From NCBI GenBank assembly GCA_016795035.1, contig JAEUIT010000040.1, positions 1 to 64,000 of the forward strand: DNA of 64,000 bases, in the 5' to 3' direction. The DNA is from Phycisphaerae bacterium. GTDB taxonomy: Bacteria > Planctomycetota > Phycisphaerae > Phycisphaerales > SM1A02. This document shows positions 34,178-41,034 of the stretch, one piece after another. The position numbers and the translations under genes were made by a program. Numbering within the stretch: position 1 is the first letter of the stretch; each line of letters opens with the position of its first letter. The notes beneath the pieces are model-generated. The model was not told where the DNA came from. It worked only from the letters and a program-made list of their open reading frames with translations, and ran no database searches.

Positions 34178-35800
34178 TCAGGCCTTCGGACCCGCCGCGC
34201 GGACTTCCGGCGTCACGTCGAACTTGGCGTCGTTGTCGCGGAACTTCTTCGCCAACTCCTTCGCCTTCGCGTCGTAGGCGGCGCCGTCCTTCCAGGTCTT
34301 GCGCGGGTCGAGCACTTCGGCGGGCACGCCCGGGACGCTCGTCGGCATGTGGAGGCCGAAGATCGGATGCGTGACGTACTGCGCGTTCCGGAGCGATCCG
34401 TTCAGGATGCTCGTGACGAAGGCGCGGGTGTACGAGAGCTTGAAGCGGCTGCCGATGCCGTACGGGCCGCCGGTCCAGCCGGTGTTGAGGAGCCACACGT
34501 CGGTGCCGTGGGTGCGGATCTTCTCGGCAAGCTGCCTCGCGTAGACCATCGGAGGCCGCGGCAGGAAGACGCCGCCGAAACACGCGGAGAAGTTCGGCTG
34601 CGGCTCGGTGACGCCGGCTTCGGTGCCGGCGAGCTTCGAGGTGTAGCCGTTGATGAAGTAGTACATCGCCTGTTCCGGCGTCAGCTTCGACACCGGCGGC
34701 AGGACGCCATAGGCATCGGCCGAAAGGAAGACGACGTTCTTCGGATGGCCGCCGACCGACGGAATCACGGCGTCGGGGACGTACGACACGGGGTACGTGA
34801 CGCGGGTGTTTTCCGTCTTCGCGGCGCTGTCGTAGTCGGGCTCGCGGGTGGTGTCGTCGATGATGACGTTCTCAAGCACGCTACCGAATCGAATGGCGTT
34901 CCAGATCTGCGGCTCGCCTTCCTTCGAGAGCTTGATGCACTTCGCGTAGCAGCCGCCTTCGATGTTGAAGACGCCGGAGTTGCTCCAGCCATGTTCGTCG
35001 TCGCCGATCAGGCGGCGGTTCGGATCGGCGGAGAGCGTCGTCTTGCCGGTGCCCGAGAGACCGAAGAAGAGCGCGACGTTCGTCGGATCCTGCTTGTCGA
35101 CGTTCGCCGAGCAGTGCATCGGGAAGACGCCCGCACCGGCGCGTCCAGTTCCTCCGTCCATGTCGGGGAGGTCGTAGTTCATCGCGTAGAAGATCGACTT
35201 CTTCATCTCGCCCGCGTATCGCGTGCCGAAGATGAGCACCATGCGTCGCTCGAGGGACTGCACGATGCCGATGCCCGTCTTGAGGCCGTATTCCGCAGGG
35301 TTCTCGACGCGCATCGCGCCGCAGTTGACGACGACCCAATCCGGCTCGAAGCCTTTGAGTTCGTTGCCCACGGCGTTGATGAAGAGGGTCTTCGCGAAGA
35401 GCGAGTGCCACGCTTCTTCCGTGATGACCGAGACTTTCAGGCGGTACTTGGGATCGGCGCCGGCGTAGCCGTCAAACCGGTAGAGCTCTTTGCGCGACGC
35501 GAGGTATTTCTTCGCGAGGGCTTCGAGTTTGTCGAAGTTCGCCGGCGTGATCGGCTGGTTGACTTTGCCCCAGTCGATGTTGCCGTGGATGCCGGGCGTG
35601 TCCTCGAGGAACTTGTCGTTCGGGCTGCGGCCGGTGCGATCGCCGGTGTCGCAGTTGAGCGCACCATTCGCCGCGAGGCGACCCTCGCCGCGTCGAAGCG
35701 CGTGCTCGACCAAGATCGACGGCGCGAGATTGGCGTGGACGGTGCCGCCAGTGACGGAGGCGAGGAATTCGGCGGCGCGAGAACGGACGGCAGTGGCCAT
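34178..35800 (-). CDS. pckA: Phosphoenolpyruvate carboxykinase (ATP)
   Basis: ATP-dependent decarboxylation of oxaloacetate to phosphoenolpyruvate, the entry step of gluconeogenesis. The 540 residues match the family length. Visible motifs are RTGRSPNDKF (substrate binding), YAGEMKKSIFYAMNY, MHCSANV, the P-loop GLSGTGKTTLSAD and the metal-binding IGDDEHGWSN, followed by GGCYAKCI and the late NTGWTGGPYGIG. The ATG at 35800 is used; the 45-residue upstream extension is read from repeat DNA and is not credible. No partner gene is nearby. A repeat element stands on each side. Confidence 0.96.
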   Translation of the reverse strand: MATAVRSRAAEFLASVTGGTVHANLAPSILVEHALRRGEGRLAANGALNCDTGDRTGRSPNDKFLEDTPGIHGNIDWGKVNQPITPANFDKLEALAKKYLASRKELYRFDGYAGADPKYRLKVSVITEEAWHSLFAKTLFINAVGNELKGFEPDWVVVNCGAMRVENPAEYGLKTGIGIVQSLERRMVLIFGTRYAGEMKKSIFYAMNYDLPDMDGGTGRAGAGVFPMHCSANVDKQDPTNVALFFGLSGTGKTTLSADPNRRLIGDDEHGWSNSGVFNIEGGCYAKCIKLSKEGEPQIWNAIRFGSVLENVIIDDTTREPDYDSAAKTENTRVTYPVSYVPDAVIPSVGGHPKNVVFLSADAYGVLPPVSKLTPEQAMYYFINGYTSKLAGTEAGVTEPQPNFSACFGGVFLPRPPMVYARQLAEKIRTHGTDVWLLNTGWTGGPYGIGSRFKLSYTRAFVTSILNGSLRNAQYVTHPIFGLHMPTSVPGVPAEVLDPRKTWKDGAAYDAKAKELAKKFRDNDAKFDVTPEVRAAGPKA

Positions 35801-35856
35801 GGAAGGTGAGCTCAGGGACTGAGGGGGGAAGGAAAGCGGCGAGTGTACTTGAGAGG

Positions 35857-35995
35857 GGGACGCGGCCACAGGCCGCGAGGAGTCAGGATGGAGGAGTGAG
35901 GAGTCAGTGAGCGACGACACAGGATCAAGGAGCAAGGGTTCGGACGCGCGAGCCGGCCGGCGGCTGCGTCACTGACTCCCGACTCCTGACTCCTT
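35857..35995. repeat. GGAGTCA-type hairpin upstream of pckA, with AAGGATC words in the loop
   Basis: Left arm about 35877-35910 and right arm about 35970-35995 pair imperfectly. The segment 35857-35911 repeats the sequence at 33993-34046 (CGCGGCCACAGGCCGCG plus GGAGTCA words). The loop includes AGGATCAAGGAGCAAGG (35921-35937), a piece of the other class, also seen at 36277-36293. This is the one element that lies between divergent units (pckA and tRNA-His) rather than behind a stop codon. The whole gap 35801-36107 has no gene; the rest of it holds the tRNA promoter and the leader. Confidence 0.8.
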
Positions 35996-35999
35996 CTCA

Positions 36000-36028
36000 T
36001 TGACCACCGCACCGCCTCGCGGTACTCT
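36000..36028 (+). promoter_or_regulatory. Candidate promoter for tRNA-His
   Basis: TTGACC (36000-36005), 17 bases, TACTCT (36023-36028). It begins directly after the repeat element and about 80 bases before the tRNA, so the transcript would have a long 5' leader to be trimmed by RNase P. The same TTGAC/TACTCT pair occurs before tRNA-Phe. Confidence 0.45.
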
Positions 36029-36107
36029 TTCCCCCGCTGCGCAGGCGTCTCGTGAGACGGTCGGTTCTTCGACCGCCCCGCTCCCGACACTCCCCGCGCA
36101 GGGAGAT

Positions 36108-36181
36108 GGCGACCGTAGCTCAGTTGGCAGAGCACCGGGTTGTGGTCCCGGGTGTCGCGGGTTCAAGCCCCGTCGGTCGCC
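36108..36181 (+). tRNA. tRNA-His (anticodon GTG)
   Basis: Acceptor GCGACCG/CGGTCGC with the extra 5' G(-1) at 36108 opposite discriminator C at 36181, as expected for histidine. D stem GCTC/GAGC, anticodon stem CCGGG/CCCGG with loop TTGTGGT (GTG), T stem GCGGG/CCCGT with loop TTCAAGC. CCA is not encoded. The last 20 bases and their flank are repeated downstream (36239-36262). Confidence 0.97.
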
Positions 36182-36205
36182 CTTTGGAGTGAGCGCACAA
36201 AACGA

Positions 36206-36262
36206 GATCGACGGGGCTTGAACCCATGAGGGCCAATCTTCAAGCCCCGTCGGTCGCCCTTT
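36206..36262 (+). repeat. Duplicated tRNA-His 3' end arranged as a 17-bp hairpin
   Basis: 36239-36262 is an exact 24-base copy of 36162-36185 (TTCAAGCCCCGTCGGTC and onward), the T loop to acceptor end of tRNA-His and its flank. Between the two, 36206-36222 is an inverted copy that pairs with 36239-36255 over 17 positions with one G-U pair, loop 16 bases, followed by CCCTTTT. It therefore looks like a terminator built from tRNA sequence. The inverted copy could equally pair with the tRNA itself. A remnant attachment site is an alternative reading. Confidence 0.85.
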
Positions 36263-36270
36263 TGGGAGAG

Positions 36271-36368
36271 GAGCAAGGATCAAGGAGCAAGGATCAAGGG
36301 TTTCGGAACGGAGAAGAGTCTTCTATCCGCCACCCTTGATCCTTGATCCTTGCTCCTTGATCCTTCTC
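36271..36368. repeat. AAGGATC-type hairpin after tRNA-His and the convergent membrane gene
   Basis: Left arm 36271-36300 and right arm 36333-36368 are reverse complements over about 25 bases, with one extra seven-base word in the right arm. The loop holds ATCCGCCACCCTT, shared with the element at 25319. The right arm encodes the last residues of the minus-strand gene ending at 36323. Confidence 0.85.
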
Positions 36369-38041
36369 TGCCTTCTCTTCGTCCACGGACGCCCGCACTC
36401 CGGACAGGCGTCCCCTGCCGGCACGTGCCGCGGGTAGCCGCAGTGGACGCAGAGACGTCGATGCCAGCCGGTGAGCGGACCGGCCATCCACGAGTGCGAC
36501 CAAGTTGTGAGCGCAAGCGCGGCGAGGAAGCCGGGCACGACAACGCACATCACGCCGCGCAGTTCGCGGTTCGTCCAAAGCCCGTCGTCGCGACTGAAGA
36601 GCGGCACGGCCACGACCACGACGACGTTCGCGAGGAGCCCGATCGCGAGGAAGCGCGTCAAGCGGCGCGGATCGTGCGGCGCGACCGCGCGGCGCAGGGC
36701 GATCGTGTACGCGAGGATGGACGGAAGGATGACGAGCGACACGAGCGCCCACCACACGGGCCGGTGCCACTCGACCGGCATCGACGAGCGGTAGTCGTCG
36801 CTCATGCGCGAGCAGAGCATCACGGCGGCCGGAGTCACCGCGAGGATGGCGAGCGTCGCGATCGTGCGCCACGAGACCGTTTTCCCGCGTCCGAGGAGGC
36901 GCCGCATCGTCGGCGAGAGGACGACGCCGACGCACGACCACGCGCACACCAGGAGCGCCCCGAGGAGGAGGAACGGCGTGAGCGAGGGCGGCACCAGACT
37001 CGGGAGGTAGGCGTTGAGCGTGCGGACGATGAGGAGCGTCTGCGGCGGTACCGCCCAATCGGAACCGTTCCAGATCGCGGCGCCGCCGACGAAGGCGCCT
37101 GCAACGACGAGCGCGATCGACGCGTGGAGTTGGAACGCGTCGAACCGCGACCAGTGCGCGACGAAGCGCGACGGCGGCGCGGACCTAGAGCGCACGACGA
37201 CCCGCGCCCCGGCCCGGGTGCGCGCCGCGAGGAACGCCACAAGAAGGAGGAGGTAGATCGAGACGGCGAGCGCGCCGCGAAGCGCATACGCGACCACCGT
37301 CCACTCGTCGGCGAGCAGCGCCCGCGCCGGCACCCAGCCCAAGCTGCTGTACTGGCCGACGACGAGCCGTAGCGCGCCCAGCCCGCACACGACACCGAGG
37401 ATCGTCGCGCAGGCGATCGCGAGGCGACGGACCGTCCACCAGCTGCCCCGCCAGCGGGCGTTGCACCCGTGCGTGAGGGCGACGACACAACCCGCCGTGA
37501 CGAAGCCGGCTGCAACGCCGATCGGGATATGGTTCGGCGACCTCGCTGGCCACCAGCGCCAGAGATCGCCCGGCATCGAGAGGCCGAGGTACGCGACCAC
37601 CGATCCGGCGACCGCCGTTCCGGCGAGGGCTCCGAGCGCGGCCCCCGCCACGGCGTCCTGCCCCGGCGACGTCGCCTCGACGTCGATCGCGCGAAGGACG
37701 CGGCCGAGTCCGGCGCCGAGAGCAAGCGCGGCGAACGACACGGCGCCGAGGAAGACGGTCACGTCGAAATGGAGCGACGGCGCGTGGCTTCGCCAGACGA
37801 GACCGCGCGTCTCGGAGAGCCCGAGCGGCGGCAACACCGGATCGATCGCCGCCATGGCAGCCACGGTGAACGCCCATGCGAGCAATAACGCCGGGACGAG
37901 CGGCAACGCGAGGATGCGGCGGACGTCCGTCGCGGTCGGAAGGACCGCCGTCTCCGCCGCGCTCGTCGTTGCGATCGTTCCGACGGCTTCCGAGAAACTC
38001 CCCGTTGCCGATGCCGTCGCAGACGGCGTTCGAGGCTTCAT
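36323..38041 (-). CDS. Polytopic membrane protein with C-terminal zinc ribbon, 572 residues
   Basis: About eleven or twelve hydrophobic helices followed by a zinc ribbon, LCVHCGYPRHVPAGDACPECGRPW (about residues 530-553), which reads like the rubredoxin-type ribbons of planctomycete membrane proteins. No catalytic motif was recognised. The final residues (RRIKEQGSRIKGGG) are translated from a repeat arm, so the native end may have been shifted by the repeat. Its ATG overlaps the stop of the upstream gene at 38038 (ATGA), and both genes share the C-terminal ribbon, so they may act together. Function unknown. Confidence 0.65.
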   Translation of the reverse strand: MKPRTPSATASATGSFSEAVGTIATTSAAETAVLPTATDVRRILALPLVPALLLAWAFTVAAMAAIDPVLPPLGLSETRGLVWRSHAPSLHFDVTVFLGAVSFAALALGAGLGRVLRAIDVEATSPGQDAVAGAALGALAGTAVAGSVVAYLGLSMPGDLWRWWPARSPNHIPIGVAAGFVTAGCVVALTHGCNARWRGSWWTVRRLAIACATILGVVCGLGALRLVVGQYSSLGWVPARALLADEWTVVAYALRGALAVSIYLLLLVAFLAARTRAGARVVVRSRSAPPSRFVAHWSRFDAFQLHASIALVVAGAFVGGAAIWNGSDWAVPPQTLLIVRTLNAYLPSLVPPSLTPFLLLGALLVCAWSCVGVVLSPTMRRLLGRGKTVSWRTIATLAILAVTPAAVMLCSRMSDDYRSSMPVEWHRPVWWALVSLVILPSILAYTIALRRAVAPHDPRRLTRFLAIGLLANVVVVVAVPLFSRDDGLWTNRELRGVMCVVVPGFLAALALTTWSHSWMAGPLTGWHRRLCVHCGYPRHVPAGDACPECGRPWTKRRQRRIKEQGSRIKGGG

Positions 38042-38943
38042 GCGGCCACCCTCCGCGATCGTCGCCTCGAGGTCCACGTCGCCCCGCACTCGGGGCACGC
38101 CGGACCGCTCCCGGGCACGCGACGGTAGCCACATACGCGACAGGCGCGGGTGCGGATCCAACGACGATTCGATCGCGTCGCCAAGAGAAGAATCGTCGGT
38201 CCGACGAGGAAGACCACCCCGCAGACCGAGAGGCAGAGCCCGAAGAAGCCGCCGGTCGCGCAGTAGCAGTCCTTCTTGTTTCGCGTCATCGCGTCGATCG
38301 GGAGCATGACCGCGATCGAGGCGGCGCTGCCGATCCAGAGGGGCGCGAGCATGAAGTCGAGGGCGTACGCGGCCCGGCGCTGGCTTCGCCGGAAGAGAAA
38401 CGACGACCAGAGGATCCACGAGGGAACGAGGGCGACGAAGGGCGTGAGCCAGAAGAAGACCGGCGAGACGACGTCCGCGGCGTCCTTCGGCCCGGTGAGC
38501 GCTTCGAGGATCGTCCACGCCACGCCGCCGAGAAGCGCCGAGACCACGAAGGCTCCGGCGATGGCGCTCAGGACGATCGAGCGCGAGCGATCGCCCACGA
38601 GCGGCGGCCGAAAGAGCGGAAGGAGAAAGACGACTTGGATCCCGGTGACGACGAACGACGCGAGCCCCGCCATCAGCGCCATGTCCACGTTGTTGCCGCT
38701 GCCCACGCCGAACGGCGCGACGACCGCTTCGAGGATCTCGGTCGCGAGTGCAAGCCATTCGTCCAGGCTCGGCCACTCCGTCGCCACGACAAGGATCGGC
38801 GTCAAGGCGAGGATCGCGACGTACCCGACGATCACGTTGACGAGCGCGTAGACGCCGAGCCGCCACCACCACCCGTCGCGGCGCACGCCGAGCCCGAGTC
38901 GCGCGGGCGCTTCGTCGTTGTCGCTCGCACGCATCTCACCCAT
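38038..38943 (-). CDS. Polytopic membrane protein with C-terminal zinc ribbon, 301 residues
   Basis: About six hydrophobic helices, then a ribbon CRVCGYRRVPGSGPACPECGATW (about residues 271-293) and a basic tail. The ribbon closely resembles that of the overlapping downstream gene. The start is taken as MGEMRASDNDEAP at 38943; the reading from 38997 would overlap the divergent amidase start. No function is known. It is divergent from the nitrilase-family gene, with about 50 bases between the starts. Confidence 0.65.
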   Translation of the reverse strand: MGEMRASDNDEAPARLGLGVRRDGWWWRLGVYALVNVIVGYVAILALTPILVVATEWPSLDEWLALATEILEAVVAPFGVGSGNNVDMALMAGLASFVVTGIQVVFLLPLFRPPLVGDRSRSIVLSAIAGAFVVSALLGGVAWTILEALTGPKDAADVVSPVFFWLTPFVALVPSWILWSSFLFRRSQRRAAYALDFMLAPLWIGSAASIAVMLPIDAMTRNKKDCYCATGGFFGLCLSVCGVVFLVGPTILLLATRSNRRWIRTRACRVCGYRRVPGSGPACPECGATWTSRRRSRRVAA

Positions 38944-38995
38944 CGGTCCTCTCCGCCCGAGGCCGGGCCGACGCCCGCTGGATACGCTGTCGCGC

Positions 38996-39784
38996 ATGCG
39001 ACTCGCTGCGCTTCAGTATGACATCGCGTGGGAGAACCCGACCGAAAGCCGGCGCCGGATGGCGGCGCTGCTCGACCGCGCTGCCCTGCCCGCAGGCTCG
39101 GCCGTCGTCCTTCCGGAGCTCGGCGACGTCGGCTTCACGCTGAACGTGGCGGGCATCACCCCCTCGACGTTGCCGGCGTGGGCCGCCGCCGAGGCCAAGG
39201 CCCGCGGGCTCTATGTCGCCGCCGGCTACCCCGCCCGCGACAGCGACGGCATGGGTCGCAACGAATGCGTGGTCGCCCGCCCCGACGGCTCGCTCGCGAC
39301 CCCCTACGCGAAGGTGCATCCCTTCGGCGTCGGACGCGAGACCGAGGCGTATCGCGGCGGCTCGCGGCTTTCGCTCGTCCGGGTCGGCGACTTCACCGCG
39401 TGCCCGCTCATCTGCTACGACCTTCGCTTCCCCGAACTCTGGCGACTCGCGGTGCAGGCCGGGGCGAACCTCTTCCTGATCGGCGCCTCGTGGCCGGCGG
39501 CGCGGCAGCATCACTGGCGGAGCCTTCTCATCGCCCGCGCGATCGAGAATCAGGCGTACGTCGTCGCGTCAAACCGCACCGGCAACGATCCGTCGCTCGC
39601 CTATGCCGGCGGTTCGATGATCATCGCCCCCACCGGCGACATCCTTGCCGAAGGCGACGCCTCCGACGCCGTGATCACCGCCGAGGCCGACCGCGCGACG
39701 CTCGACGCCTGGCGCCAGAAGTTCCCGGCCCTCGCCGACTGCCGCGCGGCGCACCTCGGCGCGATCGAGGTTGTCCGCAGCTGA
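38996..39784 (+). CDS. Carbon-nitrogen hydrolase (nitrilase superfamily; omega-amidase-like)
   Basis: 262 residues with the Glu-Lys-Cys triad of the superfamily: the glutamate in VLPELGDVGF (about residue 41), the lysine in TPYAKVHPFGVG (about 106) and the cysteine in CPLICYDLRFPELWR (about 141). The tryptophan-rich GASWPAARQHHWRSLLIARAIENQAYVVASNRTG follows. The closest types are YafV/Nit2 omega-amidases, which hydrolyse alpha-ketoglutaramate and related amides; this is by resemblance only. The protein starts MRLAALQYDIAW, a normal family start at the ATG 38996. Confidence 0.9.
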   Translation: MRLAALQYDIAWENPTESRRRMAALLDRAALPAGSAVVLPELGDVGFTLNVAGITPSTLPAWAAAEAKARGLYVAAGYPARDSDGMGRNECVVARPDGSLATPYAKVHPFGVGRETEAYRGGSRLSLVRVGDFTACPLICYDLRFPELWRLAVQAGANLFLIGASWPAARQHHWRSLLIARAIENQAYVVASNRTGNDPSLAYAGGSMIIAPTGDILAEGDASDAVITAEADRATLDAWRQKFPALADCRAAHLGAIEVVRS

Positions 39785-39957
39785 CCCGAGCTCCTCGCCG
39801 TCTCGGAAAGACGGACGTGGACAACTCCGCGCTGCGTTGACCGCCTGCGACGCACCCGTACACTCCGCCCCCATCACGAGCACGGACGCTCCAAGCGAGT
39901 GGCGCGCGGCACGCGCGTTCGCGGTGGAGATGCACGCGACGTTCGCAGGAGGCGGAC

Positions 39958-40827
39958 ATGAGCGCGACGACGGACACGGCCGACGACGGCACCACCACAA
40001 CCAACGAGCGCGTCGCCCCGCCCACCGACGCGCATCGGTCATCGGTCGGCCGCCCGTCGAAACTTCAGAAGTCGTCGCCCGCGACTCCGGCGGCGCCGCG
40101 CGACCCCTGGGACGCGCTCGTCTCGCGCATGCGCCGCGAGTTCTTCGCGCGGGGCCGCGACAGCGCGGCCCGCTACGGCGTCATGTTCGACGACGTGCTC
40201 GCGCATGCGACGCGCGCCGACCTTGCTCGAACCCCGGGTCCAGGCCGGGTTTTGTCGTATGTCGACGATCTCGTCGTTGCAGCCGCCTGCGCGGCGGCGC
40301 ACCCCCGCGCCTGGCACGACGCGTGGACCAAGTACGAGGCGACCCTGATCCGGGCGGCCCGCACGCGCCTCCGCGATGCGGACGCGGTCATCTTCGCGCG
40401 ACGGTATTGGCGCGAGCTGCACGCCTCGACGTGCGGCGGCGCGACCTCATGTCCGTCGCTCGCGCGCTTCAGCGGCGTGCGTCCGCTGCGCGTCTGGCTC
40501 ACCGACAACCTGCTCGCGGCGCTCGAGGACGCGGTGCGCGAGTCGCTCGCGGCACGCGCGCGGCGATCGCCGAAGGAATCGGCGCGGCCGGCCATCGGCA
40601 TCGACGTCGTCGCGCTACGCCGCGAGGCCGAGCCGTCGCGCCTCTCGAGTCTGAGAACCCACTGCTCGACGCGCTGGCACATCGCGTCGGCGCGGGCGCA
40701 CCTCGAGGCCGAGCGACGCGCGCTCGCCGCCCACTACGAGTCCCGCTCCGGGGCCGACTCCGACGCCTTCGCGTTCGACCCCTGGGGTCACGGTCCGGTA
40801 GAGCCGCGGCTTCGCTTGGTCGATTGA
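39958..40827 (+). CDS. Unrecognised protein with a faint sigma-70 region 2-like segment
   Basis: 289 residues. The first 50 are Thr/Pro/Ala-rich and probably disordered. The middle (about 105-190) reads WHDAWTKYEATLIRAARTRLRDADAVIFARRYWRELH...FSGVRPLRVWLTDNLLAALEDAV, which has the spacing of the region 2 helices of ECF-type sigma factors (acidic D-A-D-A, then a basic L-R-x-W-L helix). A clear region 4 helix-turn-helix is not seen. It may be a divergent sigma-like or regulatory protein, or something else; the resemblance is weak. It stands between the amidase and tRNA-Phe, with 173 bases of unassigned sequence before it. Confidence 0.5.
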   Translation: MSATTDTADDGTTTTNERVAPPTDAHRSSVGRPSKLQKSSPATPAAPRDPWDALVSRMRREFFARGRDSAARYGVMFDDVLAHATRADLARTPGPGRVLSYVDDLVVAAACAAAHPRAWHDAWTKYEATLIRAARTRLRDADAVIFARRYWRELHASTCGGATSCPSLARFSGVRPLRVWLTDNLLAALEDAVRESLAARARRSPKESARPAIGIDVVALRREAEPSRLSSLRTHCSTRWHIASARAHLEAERRALAAHYESRSGADSDAFAFDPWGHGPVEPRLRLVD

Positions 40828-40877
40828 TCGGCGGCGAGCGCTTCGCGTCGATCATGCCCGTGCTCGCATGGGCGAAC

Positions 40878-40905
40878 TTGACAGGCGCTCGCGAGTCCGT
40901 ACTCT
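40878..40905 (+). promoter_or_regulatory. Candidate promoter for tRNA-Phe
   Basis: TTGACA (consensus -35), 16 bases, TACTCT (40900-40905). It begins 35 bases before the mature 5' end of tRNA-Phe and shares its -10 with the tRNA-His promoter. This is the best promoter match in the window. Confidence 0.55.
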
Positions 40906-40939
40906 TCCGCCAGTCGATTCGGGTTCCCGATCGACGCCT

Positions 40940-41012
40940 GGCAACTTAGCTCAGTTGGTAGAGCACCGCATTGAAAATGCGGGTGTCCGCGGTTCAAGTC
41001 CGCGAGTTGCCA
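40940..41012 (+). tRNA. tRNA-Phe (anticodon GAA)
   Basis: Complete 73-base cloverleaf: acceptor GGCAACT/AGTTGCC, D stem GCTC/GAGC, anticodon stem CCGCA/TGCGG with loop TTGAAAA (GAA), T stem CCGCG/CGCGA-type pairing around TTCAAGT, discriminator A. CCA is not encoded. It converges on the kinase gene. Confidence 0.97.
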
Positions 41013-41034
41013 TTGTTCGACGTCACCACCGCGT

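Noticed and set aside
36239-36262. A second tRNA-His gene
   Set aside because: Only the T-loop-to-acceptor half is copied; there is no D arm or anticodon arm near it.
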